Notes: generated by a model from the letters alone, not told the origin. DNA of 64,000 bases from CAYUZU01 sp964448675 (GCA_964448675.1 CAYUZU010000014.1:1-64000); one strand, 5' to 3'; counted from the stretch's first letter, positions 8,991 through 18,520 are shown. Translations and numbers: made by a program.

Positions 8991-9461
8991 CTACGGCGTC
9001 GGGCGGCCCCAGTCGATCTCGTAGAGCGCATACGCCGTCGGCATCATGCCGAGCTGGCGATAGACCGCCTGCGCCCGCGTATTGCCCTGGTCCACGTACA
9101 GTCGCACGCCGCACACGTCACCCGCCTCGCGGGCCTGCTGCAGGACGTAGTCGTGCAGGGCCCGGTAGACGCCCTGCCCGCGGTGGTCGGGCCAGACGTA
9201 AACGCTCTGAATCCACCAGAAGACGCCATCGCGCCAGTCGCTGAACTCGGTCGTGATCAGAAGTTGCCCCGCGACCTTCCCGAACTGCTCCGCGACGTAG
9301 TACACTCCGAGCGACGGATCGTCCAGCGCCCGCTGGACGCCCGCCAGGACCGTCGCCCTGTCGAGCGCGCGGCCCTCGGTCTCCGCGGCCATCGCACAGT
9401 TGGCATCGGCGATGATGTCGGCATCGGCGGTGGTGGCCTGGCGTATGTGAATCGTGATCAT
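8991..9461 (-). CDS. GNAT family N-acetyltransferase
   Basis: 156 residues from the ATG at 9461 (MITIHIRQAT, a typical GNAT opening); an in-frame ATG at 9512 would add 17 residues but enters the upstream murD leader. Motif A for acetyl-CoA binding is visible as VWPDHRGQGVYRALHDYV, followed by LYVDQGNTRAQAVYRQLGM, the usual motif B region. It transfers an acetyl group from acetyl-CoA to an amine that cannot be predicted. It is convergent with the kinase, whose stop lies 2 bp away, and divergent from murD. Confidence 0.88.
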   Translation of the reverse strand: MITIHIRQATTADADIIADANCAMAAETEGRALDRATVLAGVQRALDDPSLGVYYVAEQFGKVAGQLLITTEFSDWRDGVFWWIQSVYVWPDHRGQGVYRALHDYVLQQAREAGDVCGVRLYVDQGNTRAQAVYRQLGMMPTAYALYEIDWGRPTP

Positions 9462-9535
9462 GGCGCGGATTATACCGCCGATCACGAGCGTCGAACGTCG
9501 CGGTACTGGCACAACAGGAGGCTCACGACACCAGG

Positions 9536-10906
9536 ATGATTGACGACTGGCACGGCAGGCGGGTGACGGTCATGGGGCTGGGACGCTTCGGCGGCGGCGT
9601 GGGCGTGTCGCGCTGGCTCGCCGAGCGCGGGGCGACAGTCACCGTCACCGACCAGGCGCCGGCAGAGGCGCTCGCCCCCTCGCTCGACGAGCTGCGCGAC
9701 CTCGACCTCACGCTGCACCTCGGCGGTCACCGCGAGAGCGACTTCCACGAGACTGATCTCGTTGTCGTCAACCCGGCAGTCAAACCGACGTCGCCCTATC
9801 TGCAAGTCGCTGAACTGGTCGGCGTACCCGTGACCACCGAGATCAACCTCTTTGCCGAGCGCTGCCCCGCACGCGTCGTGGGTGTCACCGGCAGCGTCGG
9901 AAAAAGCACCACCACCGCCATGATCGGCCAGGTGCTCGCGCACTGCGCCCAGGTCACGGAGAACGCACCGCGCGTCTGGGTCGGTGGCAACATCGGCCGC
10001 TCGCTGCTCGGCATCCTCGAGCAGATTCGGGATGCCGACGTCGTCGTGCTGGAGCTGTCCAGCTTTCAGCTCGAACGCACGACGCTGGTTTCGTGGAGCC
10101 CGCACGTGGCCGTCATCACCAATCTGACGCCGAATCACCTCGACTGGCATGGCGATCTTGCCGCCTACGCCGCGGCCAAGCTCAACATTGCCCGGCACCA
10201 GGACCCGGCCCGCGACGTCGTGATCCTGGGGCCCACGCTTGGGGAAGAGGCCCGGCACCTGACGGCGGAAGGCCATCGCGTGTGGCAGTTCGATCTGGAT
10301 GACGACACGCCGCTGGTGCGAACCGCGACCGACAAGCAGCGTTGGCCGGCGCTGCAGCTGAGCGTTCCGGGGCGGCACAATCGCGAGAACGCCGCCGCGG
10401 CGCTCGCCGTAGCCCATGCGCTGGCGGTGCCAACCGACGCGGCGCTGGCGGCGCTCGGCGAATTCGAAGCGTTGCCGCACCGCCTGCAGCGCGTCGCGGA
10501 GCGGGCAGGCGTCACATACTTCGACGATTCCAAGTCGACTACGCCCGAAGCCGCGCTCACCGCGCTCGCCGCGTTCGATACGCCCCTGCTGCTCATCCTG
10601 GGGGGCTACGACAAGGGCAGCGACTTGGCGCCGCTGGCGGCGGTGGCGGCCGGCCGCGCTCGTTTCAGTGCCTGCATCGGCACAACCGGCCCGGCACTGG
10701 CCGCGGCTATCCGCGGCGCGGGCGGGGCTGCGGAGGACTGTGGCGAACTCTCCCGCGCCGTGGCCGCCTGCCAGGCGCGTGCGCGGGCCGGTGACGTCGT
10801 GCTGCTGTCGCCGGCGTGCGCGTCGTGGGACCAGTTCAGTGACTATCGCCTGCGCGGCGAGACGTTCGCGCGGCTTGTATGTGGGACGGACGCTGGTACG
10901 CCATGA
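9536..10906 (+). CDS. murD: UDP-N-acetylmuramoyl-L-alanine--D-glutamate ligase
   Basis: 456 residues, normal length for MurD. It adds D-glutamate to UDP-MurNAc-L-Ala in cytoplasmic peptidoglycan synthesis, using ATP. An N-terminal Rossmann domain (VTVMGLGRFGGGVGVSRWL) is followed by the Mur-ligase P-loop GVTGSVGKSTTT at residues 116-127, then LELSSFQLE, NLTPNHLDWHG, the GRHNRENAAAA motif and YFDDSKSTTPEA. AGGAGG lies 14 nt before the ATG, an unusually long spacing. Its stop overlaps the start of mutY (ATGA), so the two are probably co-translated. No other mur genes are in the window, so murD lies outside a dcw cluster here. Confidence 0.95.
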   Translation: MIDDWHGRRVTVMGLGRFGGGVGVSRWLAERGATVTVTDQAPAEALAPSLDELRDLDLTLHLGGHRESDFHETDLVVVNPAVKPTSPYLQVAELVGVPVTTEINLFAERCPARVVGVTGSVGKSTTTAMIGQVLAHCAQVTENAPRVWVGGNIGRSLLGILEQIRDADVVVLELSSFQLERTTLVSWSPHVAVITNLTPNHLDWHGDLAAYAAAKLNIARHQDPARDVVILGPTLGEEARHLTAEGHRVWQFDLDDDTPLVRTATDKQRWPALQLSVPGRHNRENAAAALAVAHALAVPTDAALAALGEFEALPHRLQRVAERAGVTYFDDSKSTTPEAALTALAAFDTPLLLILGGYDKGSDLAPLAAVAAGRARFSACIGTTGPALAAAIRGAGGAAEDCGELSRAVAACQARARAGDVVLLSPACASWDQFSDYRLRGETFARLVCGTDAGTP

Positions 10907-12012
10907 GCACGCAGCCGGCCGACCACGCGGTACGTGAGATTCGCCGGGCGCTGCTCGCCTGGTATCGCGAAGTTGCCCGCGACTTGCCGTGGCGTCGCAC
11001 GTGCGACCCGTACCACATCTGGTTGTCCGAGGTCCTGCTTCAGCAGACGCGTGTCGAGACGGTCGTGCCGTACTACGAGCGCTTCCTGAGGGAGTTCCCC
11101 ACGGTGGCGGCCCTGGCCGACGCCCCACTGGACAAGTTGATGAAGTGCTGGGAGGGGCTCGGCTATTACACGCGGGCGCGCAATCTGCAACGCGCCGCCC
11201 GCAACGTGGTGCAGGTTCGTGGCGGCGAATTCCCCGCAACCGCCGACGAGTGGCAGCAGCTTCCCGGCATCGGCCGCTACACCGCCGGCGCGATCGCCAG
11301 CATCGCCAACAACGAACCAGTGCCCGCGGTCGACGGCAACGTCAAACGCGTGCTGGCGCGCCTGTTCGCGATCGAGCGCAGCATCGACACGCCCGCGACG
11401 GAAGCGGAGCTCTGGGCGCTCGCGGAGCGGCTGCTGTCGCGGCGCTCGCCCGGTGCGTTCAACCAGGCGCTGATGGAGCTCGGCGCCCGCATCTGCACGC
11501 CACGCGCGCCAGCCTGCGAACGTTGTCCGCTCGCGCCACACTGTGCGGCCCGCGCCGCTGGCAAGCAGGCTGCGCTGCCGATTCGCCGGACGAAACGTCC
11601 CGTGCCGCACGTCGAGGCGGCAGCAGCGGTGATCTGCGACAACGGCCGCTACCTGCTCTTGCGCCGACCGCCAACCGGTCTGCTCGGGGGCTTGTGGACC
11701 TGGCCGGCGGCGGAGGTGGTCGGCGACGAGCAACCGGCGGACGCGTTGCGCATCTACCTGCGCGAGGTGCTGGACGTCGAGGCCGAGGTGGGCCAGCTCC
11801 TGGCAACCGTGCGGCACGAGTTCACGCACCGCCGGCTGCGGTTGCACGCGTTTGCCTGTCGCATCCTCGCGGGGCACCCGCGCAGCGGCGCGCATGGCAC
11901 TGTCCGCCGCGTGCCGCGCAGCCGACTCGATCAATACGCCCTGGCGACGGCCGATCGCAAGGTGCTCGCGAAGCTCACCACGGCGACCGATCTGCGACAG
12001 AAGGGAACGTAG
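10903..12012 (+). CDS. mutY: A/G-specific adenine glycosylase
   Basis: 369 residues. The ATG at 10903 overlaps the murD stop (ATGA) and is preferred over an upstream in-frame ATG at 10879. It removes adenine mispaired with 8-oxoguanine in base-excision repair. Visible features are LSEVLLQQTR with catalytic Glu at residue 43, the helix-hairpin-helix LPGIGRYTAGAI (~120-131), catalytic Asp at 144 (PAVDGNVKRV), and the iron-sulfur cluster loop C-x6-C-x2-C-x5-C (CTPRAPACERCPLAPHC). The C-terminal ~130 residues form the NUDIX-like domain that recognises 8-oxoG. Coupling with murD is not an expected functional pairing and is probably incidental. Confidence 0.96.
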   Translation: MSTQPADHAVREIRRALLAWYREVARDLPWRRTCDPYHIWLSEVLLQQTRVETVVPYYERFLREFPTVAALADAPLDKLMKCWEGLGYYTRARNLQRAARNVVQVRGGEFPATADEWQQLPGIGRYTAGAIASIANNEPVPAVDGNVKRVLARLFAIERSIDTPATEAELWALAERLLSRRSPGAFNQALMELGARICTPRAPACERCPLAPHCAARAAGKQAALPIRRTKRPVPHVEAAAAVICDNGRYLLLRRPPTGLLGGLWTWPAAEVVGDEQPADALRIYLREVLDVEAEVGQLLATVRHEFTHRRLRLHAFACRILAGHPRSGAHGTVRRVPRSRLDQYALATADRKVLAKLTTATDLRQKGT

Positions 12013-12018
12013 GCGCCA

Positions 12019-13557
12019 TTATCGCGCGGCGCGGATTTCGAGCAGTTGATAGCCGCGCTTGGGCATGTCGAGCAGTGGGTGCACGTTTACGCGGGCTTCG
12101 ATTCGGCGCAGCTCGGCAGCTACACTACGCGGCGCCAGCAGCAGCGTCGCCTGGTCTTGTGACAGCGTGCCGCGGACGTGCGCCAGTTCCACCAGCCACT
12201 GCGTTTCGAGCCGGGCGCGCTTGAGCACGAAGCGCTCGGCCGGCGCGGCGCGGTAGGCGTAGATCGGCTGATCGGCGATGTGTCGGCGCGCGAGCGTGAC
12301 AAGCTGCGTCAGTTCCTGGCGGCGCCGGGTGTCGCCGGGCTGCGGATAAACGGCGCGCACGGACGCCGGCAGGCCGAGCCCCATCGCGACCACGGCGCCG
12401 ATCACAGCGCGCAGCAGCGGCCGGCGTCGCAGCGCCGCGCGGGTCAGCCCGGCGCGGAGCAGCCATGCGGCGAGGATCAGGGCGGGCACGAGGCTGGGGT
12501 GCGCGTACCAGGTGTGCTTGGTGGCAGCGGCGCTGAACAGCACCAGGGGTACCAACCACCAGCATAGCAGCAGCCGCAGCAACGACGTGCGCTCTTCCGG
12601 TTGGCGCAGCTGGGTGGCCAGGGCCGGCCGGCCGCGGACGGCCACGAGCACCACGCCCAGCGCGATGATCAGCGGCAGGCTCCTGCGCCCGAGCGCCGCC
12701 ACGTAGAAGAACCACGGCTGGTGCGGTGCGTCGTAGAGGCGGGTCGTAAGCCGGCCGAAGAGATCTTCGCCCAGCGCTCCCGCGAGCACGCCCGGCTGGT
12801 ACTGCTCGCGCCACACCAGGAACGCGACGAAGGGCACCAGGCCCGCGACCAGCGCCCCGAGCGCCCGCGGCAGTGCCCGCCAGGCGCGTTCGAGGACGAG
12901 CCACAGCAGGATTGCCGGCACGATCTGCAGGGCAGCGGCGCCCTTGGTCAGCACGGCCGCGGCCCACACCAGCGGCAACCACCAGCAGCCGCCACGCTGG
13001 CGCAGGCGGCAAACGCCGAGCATCGTCAGCGTGAGGGTAAAAACAAGCAGCGGTTCGATTTCGCCGGCACGGGCGCCGTGCTCGAACACCAGCAGCGGGT
13101 GGGTTGCGAGCAGGAATCCGGCGGTGAGTGCGACGGTCCAGTTGGTCCGGCGGTGGAGCCAGGCGGTGACGACCCCCACGGTCGCAATATGACACAGCGC
13201 CGGCAGCAGCCGGGCGGCGAAGGTCGTCGGCCCGAGGAGCCTGAAGCTCGCTGCCATCAGCCAGAGGTAGAGCGGCGGCTTGTGGGCGGCGGTGGTGAGC
13301 TCGCCGTCCTCGGTGTAGGCCACCCAGGCCCCGCTGCGCACCATTTCCAACGCGACGATGGCGTGCCAGGCTTCGTCCCAGTCGTGCAGCGGTGCGTGGG
13401 CCAGATTGCACAGCGTGACGAAAGCCGCCAGCAGCAGGGCAACACCGACAATGAGCCCCGGCGCCGGGCGGATCGCCGCAGTCGCGCCGGCAGCCGATGC
13501 AGCGGCAGGATCAGACACGGGCGCGGGCCTCTGCTCGCGCGGCGGACGGACGCGCAC
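12019..13557 (-). CDS. Glycosyltransferase family 39-type membrane protein (ArnT/PMT-like)
   Basis: 512 residues with about ten hydrophobic segments, the first near residues 31-50 (APGLIVGVALLLAAFVTLCN). The first extracytoplasmic loop has the acidic HDWDEAWHA motif that places the catalytic Asp-Glu of GT-C enzymes such as ArnT and protein O-mannosyltransferases, and KPPLYLWL follows as in ArnT relatives. It probably transfers a sugar from a polyprenyl-phosphate donor to lipid, glycan or protein on the periplasmic side; the acceptor is unknown. It converges with mutY, leaving a 6-bp gap. Confidence 0.86.
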   Translation of the reverse strand: MRVRPPREQRPAPVSDPAAASAAGATAAIRPAPGLIVGVALLLAAFVTLCNLAHAPLHDWDEAWHAIVALEMVRSGAWVAYTEDGELTTAAHKPPLYLWLMAASFRLLGPTTFAARLLPALCHIATVGVVTAWLHRRTNWTVALTAGFLLATHPLLVFEHGARAGEIEPLLVFTLTLTMLGVCRLRQRGGCWWLPLVWAAAVLTKGAAALQIVPAILLWLVLERAWRALPRALGALVAGLVPFVAFLVWREQYQPGVLAGALGEDLFGRLTTRLYDAPHQPWFFYVAALGRRSLPLIIALGVVLVAVRGRPALATQLRQPEERTSLLRLLLCWWLVPLVLFSAAATKHTWYAHPSLVPALILAAWLLRAGLTRAALRRRPLLRAVIGAVVAMGLGLPASVRAVYPQPGDTRRRQELTQLVTLARRHIADQPIYAYRAAPAERFVLKRARLETQWLVELAHVRGTLSQDQATLLLAPRSVAAELRRIEARVNVHPLLDMPKRGYQLLEIRAAR

Positions 13558-13610
13558 GGCGCGCCGCCCGCCGCGCGCAAGACGATGCTGCCATCGCCGG
13601 CGTCACGGGA

Positions 13611-14795
13611 CTACAACCGGGCGATGATGGCGTCGGTCATCTGTGTCGTGGTGGCGGCGCCCTGCTTCAGAACTTCTGGACCGCCCTTGAGCTTGAGCAT
13701 GTCGTACATCATCACCTTGCCCTCTTCGATCACGCCGGCGATTGCGTCGCGGATGCGGCGGGCGCGGTCCTCTTCGCCAATGTGGTCGAGCATCATGCAG
13801 GCGGACAGGACCATGGCGATCGGATTGACGATGGGCGGGTCGAGCTTCTCGTACTTGGGGGCGCTGCCGTGGGTCGGCTCAAAGACGGCGACCTCGTCGC
13901 CGATGTTCGCGCTGCACGCAAAGCCGAGGCCGCCCACCAGCCCCGCGAAGCCGTCCGAGACGATGTCCCCGAACATGTTGCCCGCGACAACGACGCCATA
14001 GTCCTCGGGGTTCTTGGTCAGCCACATCATCTGGGCGTCGATGTTGGTTTCCCACACATCGATGCCGGGGAAGTCGGCGCCGACCTTCTTGACCTCTTCG
14101 GTGAGCATGCCGGAAGTCTCGCGGATGACGTTCGGCTTCTCGCAAATCGTGACGGAGTTGTAGCCGAACTTCTTCGCGTACTCGAAGGCGGCCCGACCGA
14201 TGCGCCGACAGGCCTCGCGCGTGAAAATGCGCGTGCTGATGGCGAGATCCTCGCGCGGGCAGTCCTTGAAGCGCACGAACTTGGGATGCGTGCCGAGCGC
14301 CGCATAGACCTGGTCGGGCGGGTTCGTCCACTCGACGCCGCCGTAGAGCCCTTCGGTGTTCTGGCGGAAGATCACGGCGCTGACCAGCGGCTCGTCCACG
14401 CCCCCGGTGGGCGATTTCCGAATGAAGTTGAGCGGGTTGCCTTTGAAGGACTGGCACGGACGGATGGAGACGTCGAGGTTGAAGCGTTGGCGCAAGCCGA
14501 CGATCGGGCTGTAGTAAACGTAACCCTTGTCGCGCAGTGCCGGCTTGATCTCGGCGGCAGCCTTGTCCTTTGGCTTGGACGTGATCGCGCCGAACAGCCC
14601 GATCTTGTGCTTTTCGAGCAGGTCGATCGTGCGATCCGGCAGCGGGTTGCCCTCGTTGATCCAGAACTCCCAGCCGATGTCGCCGTGAACGTACTCCGCC
14701 TCGAAGCCGGCGGCCTCCAAAACGCGAATGGCCTCGGGAAGAACGACTTTGCCGATGCCGTCGCCGGGCATGCTGACGATGGTTCGCTTGGGCAC
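13611..14795 (-). CDS. Isocitrate/isopropylmalate dehydrogenase family protein
   Basis: 394 residues covering the whole beta-decarboxylating dehydrogenase fold. Diagnostic stretches are MPGDGIGKVVLPEAI at the N-terminus, the metal-binding NMFGDIVSDGFAGLVGGLG, and the cofactor loop FEPTHGSAPKY, whose form favours NAD over NADP. It oxidatively decarboxylates a 2-hydroxy-3-carboxy acid. Isocitrate (TCA cycle) is the most likely substrate because no leu genes are adjacent, but 3-isopropylmalate or a related substrate cannot be excluded from motifs alone. It is divergent from queE. Confidence 0.85.
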   Translation of the reverse strand: MPKRTIVSMPGDGIGKVVLPEAIRVLEAAGFEAEYVHGDIGWEFWINEGNPLPDRTIDLLEKHKIGLFGAITSKPKDKAAAEIKPALRDKGYVYYSPIVGLRQRFNLDVSIRPCQSFKGNPLNFIRKSPTGGVDEPLVSAVIFRQNTEGLYGGVEWTNPPDQVYAALGTHPKFVRFKDCPREDLAISTRIFTREACRRIGRAAFEYAKKFGYNSVTICEKPNVIRETSGMLTEEVKKVGADFPGIDVWETNIDAQMMWLTKNPEDYGVVVAGNMFGDIVSDGFAGLVGGLGFACSANIGDEVAVFEPTHGSAPKYEKLDPPIVNPIAMVLSACMMLDHIGEEDRARRIRDAIAGVIEEGKVMMYDMLKLKGGPEVLKQGAATTTQMTDAIIARL

Positions 14796-14963
14796 GAGCG
14801 CTGCTCCTGTACGTTAAGGGACGTGGGTGCGGGCCGGCGCCGACCGCGCCGGGCGATTCCGACCCTTTAATGTAGGGATTTCACAGGTCCAGGGCAACCG
14901 TCGCCGGGGGATCGGCGGGCGGTCGCTGGGTGTTCGGCACGCGGCGGCGTAGAATACGAGGCC

Positions 14964-15614
14964 ATGGCGCGCGATCGATTACGTGTCAATGAGATCTTCC
15001 ATTCGGTACAGGGCGAGGGCACCCGCGCCGGCGTACGCTGTGTGTTCATCCGCCTGACCGGCTGCCACTTGCGCTGTGCCTGGTGCGACACGGCGTACGC
15101 TTTCTACGAGGGCTCGTGGATGACGATTGACGAGATCGTAAATCGCGTACGGGCATATGACTGTTCGATCGTCGAGATTACTGGCGGAGAGCCCCTCCTC
15201 CAACCGGCGACGCGACCACTGCTGTCCCGGCTGGCCGATACGTTTGGCACCGTTCTGCTCGAGACGAGCGGCGCCGTGTCGATCGCCGACGTCGACCCGC
15301 GTGTTGTCTGCATCATGGACATCAAGTGTCCCGGCAGCGGCGAGGTTGATCGCAACGAATGGCACAACCTCGATCTGCTCGCGCGGCGCGACGAGGTGAA
15401 GTTCGTATTGGCGAATCGCGCCGATTATGACTGGGCCGTCAACGTTGTGCGCGAGCGCAGACTGCTGGAGCGCTGCACCGTACTCTTCTCACCCGTTCAC
15501 GACGGCTTGCCGCCACGCGAACTCGTTGAATGGGTCTTGGCAGATCGGCTTGACGTGCGGGTCGGGCTGCAATTGCACAAGCTGATCTGGTCGCCGGATG
15601 CCCGCGGAGTGTAG
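14964..15614 (+). CDS. queE: 7-carboxy-7-deazaguanine synthase
   Basis: 216 residues. This radical-SAM enzyme converts 6-carboxytetrahydropterin to 7-carboxy-7-deazaguanine in queuosine synthesis. The N-terminus shows the QueE hallmark FHSVQGEGTRAGVRCVFIRL, then Cys34, Cys38 and Cys41 (CHLRCAWC, the CxxxCxxC cluster ligand), and ITGGEPLLQP. The size is normal for the short QueE type. A TAGAAT sequence only 8 bp before the ATG and a weak GAGG suggest a very short leader. No queC, queD or queF is in the window. Confidence 0.95.
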   Translation: MARDRLRVNEIFHSVQGEGTRAGVRCVFIRLTGCHLRCAWCDTAYAFYEGSWMTIDEIVNRVRAYDCSIVEITGGEPLLQPATRPLLSRLADTFGTVLLETSGAVSIADVDPRVVCIMDIKCPGSGEVDRNEWHNLDLLARRDEVKFVLANRADYDWAVNVVRERRLLERCTVLFSPVHDGLPPRELVEWVLADRLDVRVGLQLHKLIWSPDARGV

Positions 15615-15811
15615 CGAACCCGCCTCCGGGCAAAGCAGGGCGTGGCTTTTTCGAGTGGGCCAAGACAGCGACATGCTGGATGGGCGGGCCTCGCCGGCTG
15701 GAATCCGGACCGGTGCGGGGCTATTATTGCAGGTGTGGGCATGATGCTCGGCGTCCCCGCCCGTGCGTGGGCGACCGCTCATCGCTTTCAATCAGCCGTA
15801 ACGAAGAGCAA

Positions 15812-16951
15812 ATGCAATTTCAGCATCCCCTTCCCTCGACATATACCGACGCGCGGGACGACGATTTGCAGGCCCGCATCCAGGCCGCCCGGGACAAACT
15901 GGGCCGCCGCCTCGTCATTCTCGGTCACCACTATCAGCGCGACGACGTGATCGCCTTCGCCGATTTCACCGGCGACAGCCTGAAGCTCGCCCAGATTGCC
16001 GCCGAGCAGGAAGAAGCGGAGTACATCGTCTTCTGCGGGGTACATTTCATGGCCGAGTCGGCCGACATCCTGACCAGCGATCGCCAGCAGGTCGTGCTGC
16101 CCGATTTGTCTGCGGGATGCAGCATGGCGGACATGGCCGACATCGACGATCTGGAGGATGCCTGGGAGGTGCTGGACCGCCACGCGGGCATGACCGTGAC
16201 GCCGATTACGTACGTCAATTCGACCGCGGCGATCAAGGCATCGGTGGGGCGACGCGACGGGGCGTGCTGCACGAGCGGCAACGCCCGCCTGGTGCTCGAC
16301 TGGGCCCTGCACGGGGCAACGCCGACCGGCCCCGCCGACGCCGGCCACAAGGTGCTCTTCCTGCCCGACCAGCACCTGGGGCGGAATACGGCGTACGCGA
16401 TGGGCTGGCCGCTGGAGAGCATGGTGGTCTACGACCCGGCGCAGCGTGACGGTGGCCTGACGCCCGAGCAGATCCGCGACGCTCGCTTCCTGCTGTGGAA
16501 GGGGCATTGCTCGGTGCACCAGCTCTACAAGCCAGAGCAGGTCGACGCGCTGCGGGCGGCGCCCGAGCCCTGGAACATCATCGTGCATCCGGAGTGTACC
16601 TGGGAGGTGTGCCAGAAGGCGGATTTCGTCGGCAGCACCGAGTACATCATCAAGACGGTGGCCGCCGCCCCCCCGGGCAGCCACTGGGCGATCGGTACCG
16701 AGATTCACCTGGTCGACCGACTGACGAAGCGGCTGACCGACAAGCACGTGCGGCCGCTGTCGAACTTCCAGTGCCTGTGCGAGACGATGTACCGCATTGA
16801 CCTGCGGCACCTGTGCTGGACGCTGGAGAGCCTGGTCGCGGGACAGGTGGTGAACCGGATCCGCGTGGATGACGAAACGCGGCACTGGTCCCGGGTGGCC
16901 CTGGACCGCATGCTGGCCATGCGGCCCGCTCAACCGGTGTCCGCCCGTTGA
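15812..16951 (+). CDS. nadA: Quinolinate synthase
   Basis: 379 residues from the ATG at 15812; the frame stays open upstream to 15680 but that extension is unlike NadA. It condenses iminoaspartate with dihydroxyacetone phosphate to quinolinate in NAD synthesis, using a [4Fe-4S] cluster. Recognisable segments are LVILGHHYQRDDV, the first cluster Cys in LSAGCSMADM, FLPDQHLGRNTAY, the second in VHPECTWEVC, and the third region NFQCLCETMYRI. ADFTGDSLKLAQ is also typical. nadB and nadC are not adjacent. The RBS is weak (GAAGAG). Confidence 0.95.
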   Translation: MQFQHPLPSTYTDARDDDLQARIQAARDKLGRRLVILGHHYQRDDVIAFADFTGDSLKLAQIAAEQEEAEYIVFCGVHFMAESADILTSDRQQVVLPDLSAGCSMADMADIDDLEDAWEVLDRHAGMTVTPITYVNSTAAIKASVGRRDGACCTSGNARLVLDWALHGATPTGPADAGHKVLFLPDQHLGRNTAYAMGWPLESMVVYDPAQRDGGLTPEQIRDARFLLWKGHCSVHQLYKPEQVDALRAAPEPWNIIVHPECTWEVCQKADFVGSTEYIIKTVAAAPPGSHWAIGTEIHLVDRLTKRLTDKHVRPLSNFQCLCETMYRIDLRHLCWTLESLVAGQVVNRIRVDDETRHWSRVALDRMLAMRPAQPVSAR

Positions 16952-17060
16952 CGCGGCGGCCGAAAAAGGCCTATCGTTGCTGTTTGCGGCGTGTCTACGG
17001 ACAGGGGCCCGCGTATACTGCGCCCGGATCGAGTGGCGCCGGCCAAAGGAGCAGGTTGCG

Positions 17061-17420
17061 ATGAAGCTGCGAATCGTGCAGATCATGTTAGGCGTCGGGT
17101 TGGTGATCATGCTGAGCGGTTGCGCCAAGCAGTTCACCCGGCAACGGTTTGACATGATCCAGGCCGGGGTCGACATGCGGAGCGACGTGAAGCAGATCCT
17201 GGGTGAGCCGCGGGCCAACCTCGAAGACCAGTGGTACTATGAGGACCCCGACGAGTACCACTCGGCTGTCATCTACTTCGATGAGCAGGGCCGCGTCGTC
17301 GGCAAGGAGTGGATCGACGCGGTCACCGGCGAGTGGATGGGGGTCAATCCTGGTGCGGATGACGCACCCGAAGGCGGTATCCGCGAGCGGCACATCAAGA
17401 CGCGCACATACGACGATTGA
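17061..17420 (+). CDS. SmpA/OmlA (BamE)-like lipoprotein
   Basis: 119 residues; AAAGGAGCAGG lies 5 nt before the ATG. The N-terminus is a lipoprotein signal with lipobox LSGC (lipidated Cys21). The mature part RQRFDMIQAGVDMRSDVKQILGEP matches the helix-plus-short-strand opening of the SmpA/OmlA fold (compare the ..I..GMT..EV...LG.P pattern), followed by a beta-rich YYEDPDEYHSAVIYFDEQGRVV. In proteobacteria BamE is part of the outer-membrane protein assembly complex, but many small lipoproteins share the fold, so assembly function is not established. It converges with the manC-type gene. Confidence 0.78.
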   Translation: MKLRIVQIMLGVGLVIMLSGCAKQFTRQRFDMIQAGVDMRSDVKQILGEPRANLEDQWYYEDPDEYHSAVIYFDEQGRVVGKEWIDAVTGEWMGVNPGADDAPEGGIRERHIKTRTYDD

Positions 17421-17449
17421 GCGACCGCGGCGGGACCGACCCGCCGCAT

Positions 17450-18520
17450 CTACTCGTACTGCTCGCCGAAATGCTGCTTGCGGTGCTCGGCGAGCGCCTT
17501 GATCTTCTCGACATCATTACGGTGACAGACCAGCGTCGCGTCTTCGCTGTGCACGATCACGATGTCCTTGACCCCGAGTGCGGCGACGAGGTGGTCCGAC
17601 TCCGTGACGATGATGTTGTTCGCACCGTCGACCACGAGTGACTTCGGCGCGATGGCGACATTGCCCCGCTCGTCGGGCTCGCGCGTGCTGGCGATCGAGA
17701 TCCACGAGCCGAGGTCCTTCCAGTCACAGTTCATCTCCACCAGCAGCACACTCCGGGCACCCTCCATCACACCATAGTCGATCGAGATCTTCTTCAGCGC
17801 ACCAAAGCGATCGGCGCAGGCACCGGTGCCCGCTACTTTCTCCCAGTCAGCCGCCAAGTCCTTCAGACCACCGGCATTCTCCGGCAACTGCCGCTCGAGC
17901 TCGGCCTGGATCGTCGCTACACGCCAGGCAAACATGCCGCTGTTCCAGTAGTACTCGCCCGATGCGACGTACTTCTCGGCCGTCGGCTTGTCCGGCTTTT
18001 CCTTGAACTCGCGTACGCGGTAGGTGGCGGGGCCGACCGAGTCACCGCGGCGAACGTAGCCATACCCCGTGTTCGGACCGGCGGGGGTGATCCCATACGT
18101 CACGAGACTGTCCGTGTTCTGCTCGGCGGCGTCGAGGCCGGCGTTGATGGCGCTCTGAAAGCGATCGCGCGGTTCGATGATGTGGTCGGCAGTGAAGACC
18201 GCCATGGTCGCGTCGCTGTCACGCCGGGCGAGCATGTTCGCGGCCAGACCGATCGCATTGGCCGTGTCGCGCCCCATGGGCTCGCCGATGAGATTCTCAC
18301 GTGGCAGGTCGGGCAGCTCGCCGGCGACCTGGTCGATGTAGTGCGCTGACGTGATGATCCAGATGTTCTGTGGCTCGAACAGACCCTCGAGCCGACGCCG
18401 GGCCAGTTGCAGCAGCGAGGCCCCGTCAAACAGGCGCAAGAGCTGCTTGGGGCGCATGGTCCGGCTCAGGGGCCACAGTCGCGTGCCGGCACCGCCGGCC
18501 ATGATTACGGCATGTCGCAT
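17450..18520 (-). CDS. manC: Mannose-1-phosphate guanylyltransferase
   Basis: 356 residues from the ATG at 18520, which has GGAG 7 nt upstream; an ATG at 18541 is a weaker choice. It makes GDP-mannose from mannose-1-phosphate and GTP. The pyrophosphorylase signature is MAGGAGTRLWPLSRTMRPKQ, followed by the ENLIGEPMGRDTANAIGLAA and FKEKPDKPTAEKYV regions. It is the single-domain nucleotidyltransferase form, without the C-terminal cupin isomerase of the bifunctional enzymes. Adjacent pgi supplies fructose-6-phosphate, the precursor of mannose-6-phosphate. This fits surface glycan supply, as does the dehydratase at 49.9 kb. Confidence 0.92.
   Translation of the reverse strand: MRHAVIMAGGAGTRLWPLSRTMRPKQLLRLFDGASLLQLARRRLEGLFEPQNIWIITSAHYIDQVAGELPDLPRENLIGEPMGRDTANAIGLAANMLARRDSDATMAVFTADHIIEPRDRFQSAINAGLDAAEQNTDSLVTYGITPAGPNTGYGYVRRGDSVGPATYRVREFKEKPDKPTAEKYVASGEYYWNSGMFAWRVATIQAELERQLPENAGGLKDLAADWEKVAGTGACADRFGALKKISIDYGVMEGARSVLLVEMNCDWKDLGSWISIASTREPDERGNVAIAPKSLVVDGANNIIVTESDHLVAALGVKDIVIVHSEDATLVCHRNDVEKIKALAEHRKQHFGEQYE

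Noticed and set aside
12601..14001. Long plus-strand open frame across the GT39 gene and dehydrogenase
   Set aside because: It spans two well-supported minus-strand genes and their junction, and its composition is low-complexity.
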